Assembly: GCA_021769025.1 (NCBI GenBank)
Contig: JAETTS010000131.1
Coordinates: 1 to 6,919 of the forward strand
Direction of reading: 5' to 3'
Source: Enterocloster bolteae
GTDB taxonomy: Bacteria; Bacillota_A; Clostridia; Lachnospirales; Lachnospiraceae
Length of the DNA stretch: 6,919 bases
Part shown: positions 1 to 6,283 of the stretch, piece by piece
How the letters are laid out: each line of letters starts with the position of its first letter
Position numbering within the stretch: position 1 is the first letter of the stretch
Notes under the pieces: model-generated
What the model saw: only the letters and a program-made list of their open reading frames with translations
What the model was told of the DNA's origin: nothing
Databases searched by the model: none
Program-made: the position numbers and the translations under genes

Positions 1-1
1 C

Positions 2-3000
2 AGAGATTTTTACGTAAACGGCATGAATGGAGAGAATGGCATTTCCATCATTTTTGATCCCCATTTTTTCAATGAGACCATGGTCTCGTTTTATGCCCCT
101 GTTCGGCGCGATGATGAGATCATCGGTGTGTTTCGAGGCACGTATCTGGCGGAGGAGCACCTAAAAGACATGTTGGCCGCCACGTATTTTGGCCAGAAGG
201 CGGAGGTCTTTTTGTGCATGCCAGACGGAAGAATGATTGCCAGTTCCGATGAGAAGGTCTATAACGGAGAGCTTCTTGAGAAGGAATACGGAGGAGATCT
301 TCTTGACATGCTGGTCAAGACCCAGGTGATTGATATAGATACGGCCCGGGATGTAAGGAATGTATTGGAACACGGAGGGGAAAGCGCGTTCATCTGTGAC
401 TCTAGCAATTCAGCCAATCAGACAGACAACATCAGCGTCATGTATCTTCCAAGCACCCAGTATGTTCTGATTCAGACATTTCCTGAAAGTGTGACCCGGA
501 ACATGATAAACGCGGAAAATGCCATAGGTTTTCGGCTGGAGAGCATGATGCTGGGGGTGTTTATCATCTACTTTTTGTCTGTGTTTGTCAGGACAGGCAG
601 GGAGAGAAAAGTTCTGGAAAAGAAGAACCGGGAGATGGGCTATATCATTGCAGGTGTTAACACCTTGTTCCTCAGATATGCCCTGGTTGATTTTGAGACG
701 GAGACCTACCAGTATCTGGTGGGAACAAAGCCGGAGAACAGTTCCATCTCAGAAAGTGGAAAATATAATGAGTTGGTGGAATATCTGTGTTCTCTTTTCA
801 TAGAGGATGAGGAACGGGAGGAATTTGCCAGGCAGATTGCGAAAGACGCTGTGGTGGAGGCAATGGATCATCAGGGAGATCTCCGCTTTGCATGCCATGT
901 GTGCCGGGAAGGCCGCAGGGAGTGGGAACATGTGAATATTATCTGTCTGGAACGGAAAAATGGCCATGTAAGCAAGGCGCTTCTCACCAAGCAGAATATT
1001 ACGGACGTAAAAGAGGAGGAGCTGCGTATGCAGGCGGCCAAATCCCTTGCGGACCGTAAGGAGCGGCAATACCGTATAGCTATCACGTCCAATGCCATCT
1101 GCACCTATGATTTCAATCTGACTCAGGATTGGATCGAGGAAGATATTATCCAGATCGTGGACGGCCAACCGGTTTCCCTTCTTAACAATGTAGGGCTGGA
1201 GGCACCGTGCAGGGCTTCAGACTGGTTTGAGCGGAGAAAGCAATTTGTTCTGAAGGAATCCTTAAAGGACTACTGCACAGTGGTGAACCTGGACTATTTG
1301 AAGGAGCGTTTTGAGCAGGGGGAGGCAGAGGTAGCGGTAGAATACTGGCGACAGGAGCCTCATGGAGAGAGCGCCTGCGTGAGGCAGTCCTTTATCATGA
1401 CGCTGGAGGATGGAACCAATGATCTGATGGTAATGGCTGTGGCAAAAGAGATCACAGAAAGCGTAAGGCAGCAGAGAGAGCAGACCCAGGCGCTGCAGGA
1501 TGCGCTGATGCAGGCACAGCATGCCAACAGGGCCAAAACTACATTCCTCTCCAACATGTCCCATGACATCCGCACGCCGATGAATGCCATCATCGGGTTT
1601 GCCACCATTGCGGTAAGCCACATTGACAATAAGGATCAGGTGAGAGACTGCCTGCAAAAGGTTCTGTCTTCCAGTAACCATCTGTTAAGCCTGATCAACG
1701 ACATCCTTGACATGAGCAGAATTGAAAGCGGAAAGGTGCAGATCAAGGAGCAGGAGTGCAATATTTCTGAACTGATGCACAACCTGGTAAATATCATTCA
1801 GCCCCAGGTGAAGGCTAAACAGCTGGAACTGTTTATCGATACCTTTGAGGTGGTCAATGAAGATGTGATGGCGGACGCACTGAAGTTGAACCAGATCTTT
1901 ATCAACCTGTTAAGCAATGCCGTAAAATATACGCCTGCCGGAGGAACCATTTCCTTCCGGATCATGCAGAAGACCACGTTCCGCCATGGATACGGAGATT
2001 ACACGTTTATCATCAAGGACAATGGAATCGGTATGTCGTCTGAGTTTGTGAAGCATATCTTTGAGCCCTTTGAGCGGGAAGTGACCACCACTCAGTCTGG
2101 CATCCAGGGCACTGGCCTTGGGATGGCGATTACCAGAAATATTGTGGAGATGATGAGCGGAACCATTGATGTGGAAAGCGAGATGGGCAAAGGCAGCACG
2201 TTTACAGTGGAACTTACTCTGAAGCTGCAGAATGTGGAGAAGAATGCAGAGCAGATCAAGGAGCTGGAAGGCCTGCGGGCACTGGTGGTGGATGATGATT
2301 TTCATGTCTGTGACAGCGTGAGTAAGATGTTAAAGAAGATCGGCATGCGCGCGGAATGGACCACTTCTGGCAGAGAGGCAGCGTACCGGGCTCAGATCGC
2401 CCACGAAGAAGGAGATTCTTACCATACGTACATTATTGACTGGCAGATGCCGGAGATCAGCGGGGTGGATACGGCAAGGAAGATCCGTAAAGCTGTGGGG
2501 CAGGATGTGGCGATCATCATTTTGACGGCGTATGACTGGACGGATATTGAGGAGGATGCCAGAGCAGCCGGAGTTACCGCCTTCTGTGCCAAACCGCTGT
2601 TTATGTCCGATCTGAAAGCCGCCCTGCTTGCGGCCAACAATCAGACAGACAGTGTGGAGGAAGCCGCGCCGTGGAGCCTGGTGGATTTCAGCGGAAAACG
2701 GGTTCTGGTTGTGGAGGATATTGAGCTAAACCGGGAGATTGCGGAAGTGATACTGGAGGAGGCTGGGTTTGAGGTGGAGTCTGCTCCAGACGGGACAGAT
2801 GCAGTGGCAATGGTGAAGAACTCCGAGGAGAATTACTATGATGTGATTTTGATGGATGTGCAGATGCCGATTATGAATGGATATGAAGCTACCCGGACGA
2901 TCCGGAATCTTCCCAGAAAGGATGTGAGGACCCTTCCCATTATTGCTATGACAGCCAATGCGCTGGAGGAAGACAAAGAGGCAGCGCTGAAAAATGGAAT

Positions 3001-3070
3001 GAATGCCCATCTTTCAAAGCCCATTGACGTGGAATTGTTTATTCAGGTATTGAAGCAGTTTACCTGCTAA
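2..3070 (+). CDS. Hybrid sensor histidine kinase/response regulator with two receiver domains (5' partial)
   Basis: Membrane-bound sensor kinase that would autophosphorylate a histidine and pass phosphate to its own receiver domains. The frame is open from base 2, and the ATG at 23 has no ribosome binding site, so the true N-terminus lies outside the window. Numbering from that ATG: residues 1-165 look like the distal part of an extracellular Cache-type sensor; 175-189 is a transmembrane helix followed by basic residues; about 200-335 and 345-485 are two PAS-like regions; 485-510 is a probable coiled coil. The HisKA H-box has the phosphoacceptor His514 (SHDIRTP). The ATPase domain has the N-box with Asn628 and Asn632, G1 D666-N-G-I-G, the F-box FEPFER and G2 G696-T-G-L-G. 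Receiver 1 has acidic residues D757-D759, acceptor Asp806, Thr835 and Lys857. Receiver 2 has Glu898/Asp899, Asp945, Thr977 and Lys999. All catalytic residues are present. The protein ends right after receiver 2 with no HPt domain. Motifs are direct observations; the signal sensed is unknown. Confidence 0.95.
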   Translation, partial: RDFYVNGMNGENGISIIFDPHFFNETMVSFYAPVRRDDEIIGVFRGTYLAEEHLKDMLAATYFGQKAEVFLCMPDGRMIASSDEKVYNGELLEKEYGGDLLDMLVKTQVIDIDTARDVRNVLEHGGESAFICDSSNSANQTDNISVMYLPSTQYVLIQTFPESVTRNMINAENAIGFRLESMMLGVFIIYFLSVFVRTGRERKVLEKKNREMGYIIAGVNTLFLRYALVDFETETYQYLVGTKPENSSISESGKYNELVEYLCSLFIEDEEREEFARQIAKDAVVEAMDHQGDLRFACHVCREGRREWEHVNIICLERKNGHVSKALLTKQNITDVKEEELRMQAAKSLADRKERQYRIAITSNAICTYDFNLTQDWIEEDIIQIVDGQPVSLLNNVGLEAPCRASDWFERRKQFVLKESLKDYCTVVNLDYLKERFEQGEAEVAVEYWRQEPHGESACVRQSFIMTLEDGTNDLMVMAVAKEITESVRQQREQTQALQDALMQAQHANRAKTTFLSNMSHDIRTPMNAIIGFATIAVSHIDNKDQVRDCLQKVLSSSNHLLSLINDILDMSRIESGKVQIKEQECNISELMHNLVNIIQPQVKAKQLELFIDTFEVVNEDVMADALKLNQIFINLLSNAVKYTPAGGTISFRIMQKTTFRHGYGDYTFIIKDNGIGMSSEFVKHIFEPFEREVTTTQSGIQGTGLGMAITRNIVEMMSGTIDVESEMGKGSTFTVELTLKLQNVEKNAEQIKELEGLRALVVDDDFHVCDSVSKMLKKIGMRAEWTTSGREAAYRAQIAHEEGDSYHTYIIDWQMPEISGVDTARKIRKAVGQDVAIIILTAYDWTDIEEDARAAGVTAFCAKPLFMSDLKAALLAANNQTDSVEEAAPWSLVDFSGKRVLVVEDIELNREIAEVILEEAGFEVESAPDGTDAVAMVKNSEENYYDVILMDVQMPIMNGYEATRTIRNLPRKDVRTLPIIAMTANALEEDKEAALKNGMNAHLSKPIDVELFIQVLKQFTC

Positions 3071-3075
3071 ACTGT

Positions 3076-3103
3076 AAGCAAAGGCGGGCATTTGCTGCTT
3101 TTT
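3076..3103 (+). terminator. Weak possible intrinsic terminator after the hybrid kinase
   Basis: AGCAAA (3077-3082) can pair with TTTGCT (3091-3096), or a GC-richer alternative can form from 3084-3098 with a bulged G; a run of five T follows at 3099-3103. The stem is short and partly AT, so it may only attenuate. The next gene starts 46 bases later and I see no good promoter in between, so some read-through from the kinase gene is likely. Confidence 0.35.
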
Positions 3104-3130
3104 AAAGATAGGGTGAACGATTATAAATCA

Positions 3131-3139
3131 AGAGGAGGT
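3131..3139 (+). promoter_or_regulatory. Ribosome binding site deciding the flavin reductase start
   Basis: AGAGGAGGT is a near-perfect Shine-Dalgarno sequence ending 9 bases before the ATG at 3149. The same frame is open back to a TTG at 3092, but that codon has no comparable site and the extra 19 residues do not resemble the family N-terminus, so 3149 is chosen. Confidence 0.88.
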
Positions 3140-3148
3140 AAAACAGAA

Positions 3149-3709
3149 ATGAGAAAGAATTTTGGCGCAAAGCCATGGACGTATCCACAGCCAGTATTTA
3201 TCGTTGCAACCTATGGTGAAGACGGGATGCCGGACGCCATGAATGCCGCCTGGGGCGGAATCAGCGATGACACTCAGATTTCCCTGTGTTTAAGCGCAGG
3301 ACATAAGACGGTGGAGAATCTTTTGGCCAGAGGCGCATTTACGGTTAGCATGGCAGATGGGGCCCATGTGGCGGAATGCGACTATGTGGGGATTGAATCT
3401 GCCAATGATGTGCCAGATAAGCTGGAGCGGGCAGGATTCCACACGGCTAAGGCAGAGTTTGTAGACGCGCCTGTGATCGAGGAACTGGCTATGGCAGTAG
3501 AATGTAAGCTTATAAGCTATGATAAGGACAGCTGCCGGCTGGTGGGGGAAATTGTAAATGTGTCTGCGGATGAGAGGGTGCTGGGAGAGAATGGGCAGAT
3601 TGACCCTTCGAAGCTGGATCCCATTGTGTTCGACCCGGTAAACAATGGATATTTGAAGTTAGGGGAAAGGGTTGGAAATGCATTTAGAGATGGCATGAAG
3701 TTTAAATAA
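3149..3709 (+). CDS. Flavin reductase-like FMN-binding protein (flavoredoxin type)
   Basis: A 186-residue soluble protein of the flavin reductase-like / FMN-binding split-barrel family. Members bind FMN and either reduce flavin with NAD(P)H or carry electrons as flavoredoxins; the actual partner here cannot be told. The N-terminus matches the family pattern: a TYPQPVFIVATY strand, then DGMPDAMNAAWGG (about residues 25-37), which lines the flavin site, then an AGHKT turn (50-54) typical of flavin phosphate contact. The C-terminus has FDPVNNGYLKLGERVG. Its length is usual for the small single-domain form, with no signal peptide or membrane helix, so it is cytoplasmic. The ATG at 3149 is set by the strong Shine-Dalgarno 9 bases upstream. 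It lies 78 bases after the hybrid kinase on the same strand and may be partly co-transcribed with it, but the functions are not obviously linked. The hairpins at 3731-3800 end the transcript. Confidence 0.9.
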   Translation: MRKNFGAKPWTYPQPVFIVATYGEDGMPDAMNAAWGGISDDTQISLCLSAGHKTVENLLARGAFTVSMADGAHVAECDYVGIESANDVPDKLERAGFHTAKAEFVDAPVIEELAMAVECKLISYDKDSCRLVGEIVNVSADERVLGENGQIDPSKLDPIVFDPVNNGYLKLGERVGNAFRDGMKFK

Positions 3710-3730
3710 GAAACTGCTGTGATATAAAAG

Positions 3731-3770
3731 GAATCCGGCCTGTTTTAGTTTGGCCGGATTCTTTATCTTG
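3731..3770 (+). terminator. Intrinsic terminator, probably bidirectional
   Basis: GAATCCGGCC (3731-3740) pairs perfectly over 10 bp with GGCCGGATTC (3752-3761) around an 11-base loop. On the plus strand it is followed by TTTATCTTG, and it starts 21 bases after the flavin reductase stop. On the minus strand the stem is followed by CTTTTATATC, so it can also stop transcripts coming from the convergent MATE gene. Confidence 0.85.
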
Positions 3771-3771
3771 T

Positions 3772-3800
3772 GGTGCGCCTGGCGGCGCACCTTTCGTTTT
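3772..3800 (+). terminator. Second GC-rich hairpin with T-tract between convergent genes
   Basis: GGTGCGCC (3772-3779) pairs with GGCGCACC (3784-3791) around a TGGC tetraloop, 8 bp and nearly all GC. The plus strand continues TTTCGTTTT (3792-3800), a usable U-tract, and this runs into the last codon of the MATE gene at 3799. For the MATE transcript the same hairpin lies just after the stop codon, without a U-rich tail, and may instead protect the 3' end. Confidence 0.7.
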
Positions 3801-5127
3801 AATAGTGATACTTTTTTCTCATTCCCACCAGGAACAACACGGTTACAATTGCAGACATGGATTCCGCGATGACAATGGATCCCCATATTCCATCGATTCC
3901 CCATATCAGAGGGAAAAGAAGGACTGCCGCGATCTGAAACACCATGGTTCTTAAGAAGGAAATCAGTGCAGACACCAGGCCGTTGTTTAGTGCGGTAAAG
4001 AAAGAGGAGCCATATATGGAAATGCCTGCGAACAAAAAGGAGAAGGAAAAGATCACAAATCCTCTCAGGGTCAGCTTAAGAAGTTCCAGGTCATATCCCA
4101 CATAGATGACAGCCAAAGGTCTTGCCAGGACTTCGGCTGCAATCAGCATGGCAGCAGAAAGGATGCCGATGATGATCAGGCTTTTCTTCAGCAGGCTTTT
4201 TAATTCATGGTGATTCTCTGCCCCGTAGTGATATCCAATGACTGGAGCGGTTCCTACAGAGTAGCCGATAAAGGCGGCTAGAAAAATCATGTTGACATAC
4301 ATCAGAACCCCGTATGCTGCGACTCCGTCCTCACCTGCATAGGCCATCAGCTGGGCATTGTAAAGCATGCTGACAAGGGACATGGAGATGTTGGACATCA
4401 GTTCGGAGGATCCGTTGGTACAGGCTTTTAAAATAGCGCTTCCGTCCCAACTGGTTTTGGTCAGCTTAAGAAGGCTGGAATTGGGGCGGTAGAAATAGAA
4501 CAGCGGGATCATGCCGCCCACTACCTGGCTGAAAGCAGTTGCTGCTGCCGCTCCGGGAAGCCCCAGGGAAAATCCAGCCACCAGGATGGCATCCAGCACC
4601 ATGTTGGTGACACCGGAGGCGACTGTGACGGCCAATCCCAGCTGCGGTTTCCCCGCGGTCACAAAGAAGCTTTGGAATTCATATTGCAATAAGAAAGCCG
4701 GAAGGGCAATCAGGATAATCCTTCCATAGACAACGCAGTCCTCTACCATGGTTCCTGTTGCACCTAAAAGCAGGGTAACCGGGCGAAGGAACAGGATCCC
4801 CAAGCCTGCGATGACAATACCGCAGATAATGGACACATAGATGAACAGGGAGAAGAGGCGTTTTGCCTTCTCGTCATTTCCCTCCCCCATGGTCTTGGAG
4901 ATCAACGCGCTGCCTCCTGTGCCGAACATAAATCCTATTGCACCCAGGATCATCAGGAACGGCATAATGAAATTGACTGCGGCAAACGGTGTCTTACCCA
5001 CAAAATTGGAGACGAAAAATCCATCTACCACACCGTAAATGGAGGTGAAGATCATCATAAAGATAGAGGGCAATGTAAAATGAAACAGTTTTTTGTATGT
5101 GAAATGGTCTGACAATTGAATATTCAT
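3799..5127 (-). CDS. MATE family efflux transporter
   Basis: A complete 442-residue inner-membrane protein of the MATE (multidrug and toxic compound extrusion) family, which uses a Na+ or H+ gradient to export cationic drugs or metabolites. The hydropathy by eye fits about 12 helices in two six-helix halves. The first half starts with FTLPSIFMMIFTSIYGVVDGFFVS (about residues 17-40) and includes Asp35 in the first helix. Helices follow near 47-72, 91-112, 130-150, 160-183 and 190-210; a polar cytoplasmic link near 212-240 precedes the second half. Length and the GTGGSALISKTMGEG loop after helix 2 are typical. AAAGGAGT at 5144-5137 sits 9 bases before the ATG, supporting this start. It lies 144 bases downstream of the kinase-like gene on the same strand. 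The substrate cannot be read from sequence; it could export a drug, a flavin-like compound or a metabolite. Confidence 0.94.
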   Translation of the reverse strand: MNIQLSDHFTYKKLFHFTLPSIFMMIFTSIYGVVDGFFVSNFVGKTPFAAVNFIMPFLMILGAIGFMFGTGGSALISKTMGEGNDEKAKRLFSLFIYVSIICGIVIAGLGILFLRPVTLLLGATGTMVEDCVVYGRIILIALPAFLLQYEFQSFFVTAGKPQLGLAVTVASGVTNMVLDAILVAGFSLGLPGAAAATAFSQVVGGMIPLFYFYRPNSSLLKLTKTSWDGSAILKACTNGSSELMSNISMSLVSMLYNAQLMAYAGEDGVAAYGVLMYVNMIFLAAFIGYSVGTAPVIGYHYGAENHHELKSLLKKSLIIIGILSAAMLIAAEVLARPLAVIYVGYDLELLKLTLRGFVIFSFSFLFAGISIYGSSFFTALNNGLVSALISFLRTMVFQIAAVLLFPLIWGIDGIWGSIVIAESMSAIVTVLFLVGMRKKYHY

Positions 5128-5166
5128 GTCTGTTCAACTCCTTTCAATAACATGTCTGAACCGGTG

Positions 5167-5195
5167 ATTGTGACGGGGCTATCGTATGCAATCAA
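5167..5195 (-). promoter_or_regulatory. Weak candidate promoter for the MATE gene
   Basis: On the minus strand TTGATT (5195-5190) and CACAAT (5172-5167) are separated by 17 bases, each matching four of six consensus positions. This would start transcription about 32 bases before the MATE ATG. It overlaps the ATTGCATAC repeats. Read-through from the strong promoter upstream of the kinase-like gene is an alternative source of MATE transcription. Confidence 0.25.
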
Positions 5196-5206
5196 TTGTA
5201 TGCAAT
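5184..5206. repeat. Operator-like 9-bp direct repeat upstream of the MATE gene
   Basis: GTATGCAAT occurs exactly at 5184-5192 and again at 5198-5206, a 14-base period. The second copy also completes TTGTATGCAA (5196-5205), one transition away from a perfect palindrome, which resembles the form of GntR-type operators. It lies 57-79 bases before the MATE start. The repeat is seen directly; an operator role is inferred. Confidence 0.4.
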
Positions 5207-5208
5207 AG

Positions 5209-5228
5209 TGCCAGAGGGATGTCTGGCA
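5209..5228 (-). other. Hairpin in the kinase-like/MATE intergenic gap
   Basis: TGCCAGA (5209-5215) pairs with TCTGGCA (5222-5228) over 7 bp with a 6-base loop. On the minus strand it lies 43 bases after the stop of the kinase-like gene. There is no T-run after it, so it is a poor terminator; it may be a processing or mRNA-stabilising structure. Confidence 0.35.
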
Positions 5229-5271
5229 GTAGGCACATCATGGGGAGCTGGCATGGAATAAAGGGCAGGAT

Positions 5272-5892
5272 TCACTGCCTCCCTGCGTACCAATGTGCCA
5301 CAAAAGCTGCCACAGCCGGGGTCAATTCCTTGATATTCCAGTCTGTGGTATTGATGGTTAGATGGTAAGTATTACACTGCCCCCATTTGCTGTTGGTAAG
5401 GATCTCACGGGTGGCAGCACGGTTTTTATCCATCCGGCGGATCTTCTGCTCCAGTTCTTTTTTTGACAGATGTTCTCCTTTTGGAGCCCGCTCCATACAC
5501 CGACGAATCCGGGCTTCCATATCTGCGCAGACGAATAGATTGAAGGGGCGTTCGTTCTTTAGGAGGATGTCTGCATTGCGGCCTACGATGACACAGTCTT
5601 TTCCAGTCTGGGCGATGGCCTCAATGACCCGTTTCTGCTCCAGCAGAAGGTCAGTCTGGGGAGACTGGAGGACAGAGGCGCCAAACAAAGAACGGCGAAA
5701 GGTAAGAGGGACGCTTTGCCAGGTGCGGTTATCTAAAGCCCTTTCCACATAGGTTTCGTTGAGCCCCTGCTTCTGGGCAATGGCGGTGATGATCTCTCTA
5801 TCGTAATAGTCAAAATTCAGCTGATCGGCAAGCCGTTTTCCCAGTTCCCTGCCGCCGCTTCCGAATTCCCGGCTGATGGTGATAATTTTCAT
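5272..5892 (-). CDS. Cytidylate kinase-like family protein (Cytidylate_kin2)
   Basis: A complete 206-residue soluble P-loop protein of the cytidylate-kinase-like group common in Clostridia. It is not the housekeeping Cmk, which has a different N-terminus. The first strand and phosphate loop are ITISREFGSGGRELGKRLA (residues 4-22), where the glycine-rich turn and Lys19 would hold nucleotide phosphate. DYYDREII (28-35) follows, then VIVGRNAD (101-108) with Arg105, FVCAD (120-124) and a basic lid-like segment with Arg152, Arg153, Arg158 and Arg162. YHLTINT (176-182) is the usual late strand. The family is predicted to phosphorylate a nucleotide or similar small molecule, but true substrates are unproven. 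AAGGAGG at 5906-5900, 7 bases before the ATG, sets the start. A consensus promoter lies 119 bases upstream, and the MATE gene follows 144 bases downstream, probably as a second gene of the same transcript. Confidence 0.92.
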   Translation of the reverse strand: MKIITISREFGSGGRELGKRLADQLNFDYYDREIITAIAQKQGLNETYVERALDNRTWQSVPLTFRRSLFGASVLQSPQTDLLLEQKRVIEAIAQTGKDCVIVGRNADILLKNERPFNLFVCADMEARIRRCMERAPKGEHLSKKELEQKIRRMDKNRAATREILTNSKWGQCNTYHLTINTTDWNIKELTPAVAAFVAHWYAGRQ

Positions 5893-6004
5893 AGATGAGC
5901 CTCCTTATTGATTGGATGTATACTTGGAGCCTTTTTCACCTGCCTTTAAGACGGATGACTCCTTTTCTGGTTCCACAGGAAATATAGTAGGCTGAGGGCC
6001 TTGA
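5893..6004 (-). promoter_or_regulatory. Long 5' leader of the kinase-like gene with a possible stem-loop
   Basis: The predicted start near 6004 leaves about 110 untranslated bases before the ATG. Within it, minus-strand GGAGTC (5962-5957) can pair with GGCTCC (5931-5926), closing an inner helix CCGTC / GGCAGG with a UUAAA loop and an A bulge. I compared it by eye with common riboswitch classes (c-di-GMP, c-di-AMP, fluoride, guanidine, ZTP, THF) and recognised none. No U-tract follows, so a transcription attenuator is not evident; any control would be at translation. Confidence 0.35.
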
Positions 6005-6010
6005 TGGAGG

Positions 6011-6039
6011 ATTATAATATGGTTTTGAGGGAATGTCAA
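6011..6039 (-). promoter_or_regulatory. Exact-consensus sigma-A promoter of the kinase-like gene
   Basis: On the minus strand TTGACA (6039-6034) and TATAAT (6016-6011) are both perfect consensus hexamers with the ideal 17-base spacer. Transcription would start near 6004. Unless repressed, this should be strong; a T-rich stretch lies a little upstream of the -35 box. Confidence 0.88.
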
Positions 6040-6116
6040 GCCCAGAAAAGGGATACAAAAAAGTTGAAGGCCGGGGTGAAATATGGTAAGATTTGAAGCA
6101 GAAAAGTTGTTATTCC

Positions 6117-6145
6117 TTGTAACTGCACATAATACTACAGATAAT
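6117..6145 (+). promoter_or_regulatory. Promoter of the AraC-family gene
   Basis: TTGTAA (6117-6122, four of six matches) and GATAAT (6140-6145, five of six) are spaced by 17 bases in an AT-rich stretch. The predicted start near 6152 lies downstream of the in-frame ATG at 6083, which argues that the long upstream extension of the AraC frame is not translated. Confidence 0.6.
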
Positions 6146-6153
6146 ATAGAAGA

Positions 6154-6175
6154 ATGTACTCTCGGAATAGTACAT
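6154..6175. repeat. Inverted repeat just downstream of the AraC promoter
   Basis: ATGTACT (6154-6160) and AGTACAT (6169-6175) form a perfect 7-bp inverted repeat with an 8-base centre, beginning about two bases after the predicted transcription start. The position suits a repressor operator or a hairpin at the very 5' end of the mRNA. Confidence 0.5.
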
Positions 6176-6181
6176 AAGAGG

Positions 6182-6256
6182 GGAAGAAAATTGCCTATCG
6201 CCATTGAAGATTTTTACTATGTGGATAAAACAGGAATGATCGCGGAATGTTTGAAT
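6182..6256 (+). pseudogene. Relic of an AAA-ATPase-like (PF09820-type) protein N-terminus
   Basis: The frame reads GRKLPIAIEDFYYVDKTG followed by MIAECLN. This is the characteristic opening of the AAA-ATPase-like / PD-(D/E)XK family, normally LPIGI-x-x-F, about ten residues (the 'e-k-i-R-e-x-g-f' part), then YVDKT. Here that middle part is missing, the usual Gly is Ala, and the homology stops before the Walker A motif, so no functional protein remains. The piece is in the same frame as the AraC gene and without a stop between them, but it has its own weak Shine-Dalgarno-like GAGGGGAA and only a TTG near the expected start. I read it as a degraded fragment left in the AraC leader. Recognition is from memory of the family motif. 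Confidence 0.55.
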
Positions 6257-6269
6257 GCATCAGAAAGGG

Positions 6270-6276
6270 AAGGAGA
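6270..6276 (+). promoter_or_regulatory. Ribosome binding site of the AraC-family gene
   Basis: AAGGAGA ends 7 bases before the ATG at 6284. Earlier in-frame starts (ATG 6236, ATG 6083, TTG 6191) lack a site of this quality at the right distance, so this site decides the start. Confidence 0.75.
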
Positions 6277-6283
6277 CGGGAAA

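Noticed and set aside
749..1681. Open frames on the minus strand inside the hybrid kinase
   Set aside because: They lie antisense to a clearly coding sequence, have no recognisable domain and no ribosome binding site; they are frame shadows.
3099..3127. Promoter candidate TTTTTA-17-TATAAA before the flavin reductase
   Set aside because: The -35 box matches only three of six, and the start would fall within the ribosome binding site, leaving no usable leader.
3092..3148. N-terminal extension of the flavin reductase from TTG 3092
   Set aside because: No ribosome binding site at that codon, and the extension includes the Shine-Dalgarno sequence of the ATG at 3149; the family N-terminus begins at MRKNFGAKPW.
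5892..5942. Possible 16-codon GTG-initiated leader peptide whose TGA overlaps the kinase-like ATG
   Set aside because: The GTG has only a badly spaced AAAGG before it, and the peptide has no regulatory codon run; chance is likely.
5905..6204. A 99-codon minus-strand frame across the divergent intergenic region
   Set aside because: It runs over the consensus promoter and leader of the kinase-like gene, has no recognisable domain, and its product does not look like a protein.
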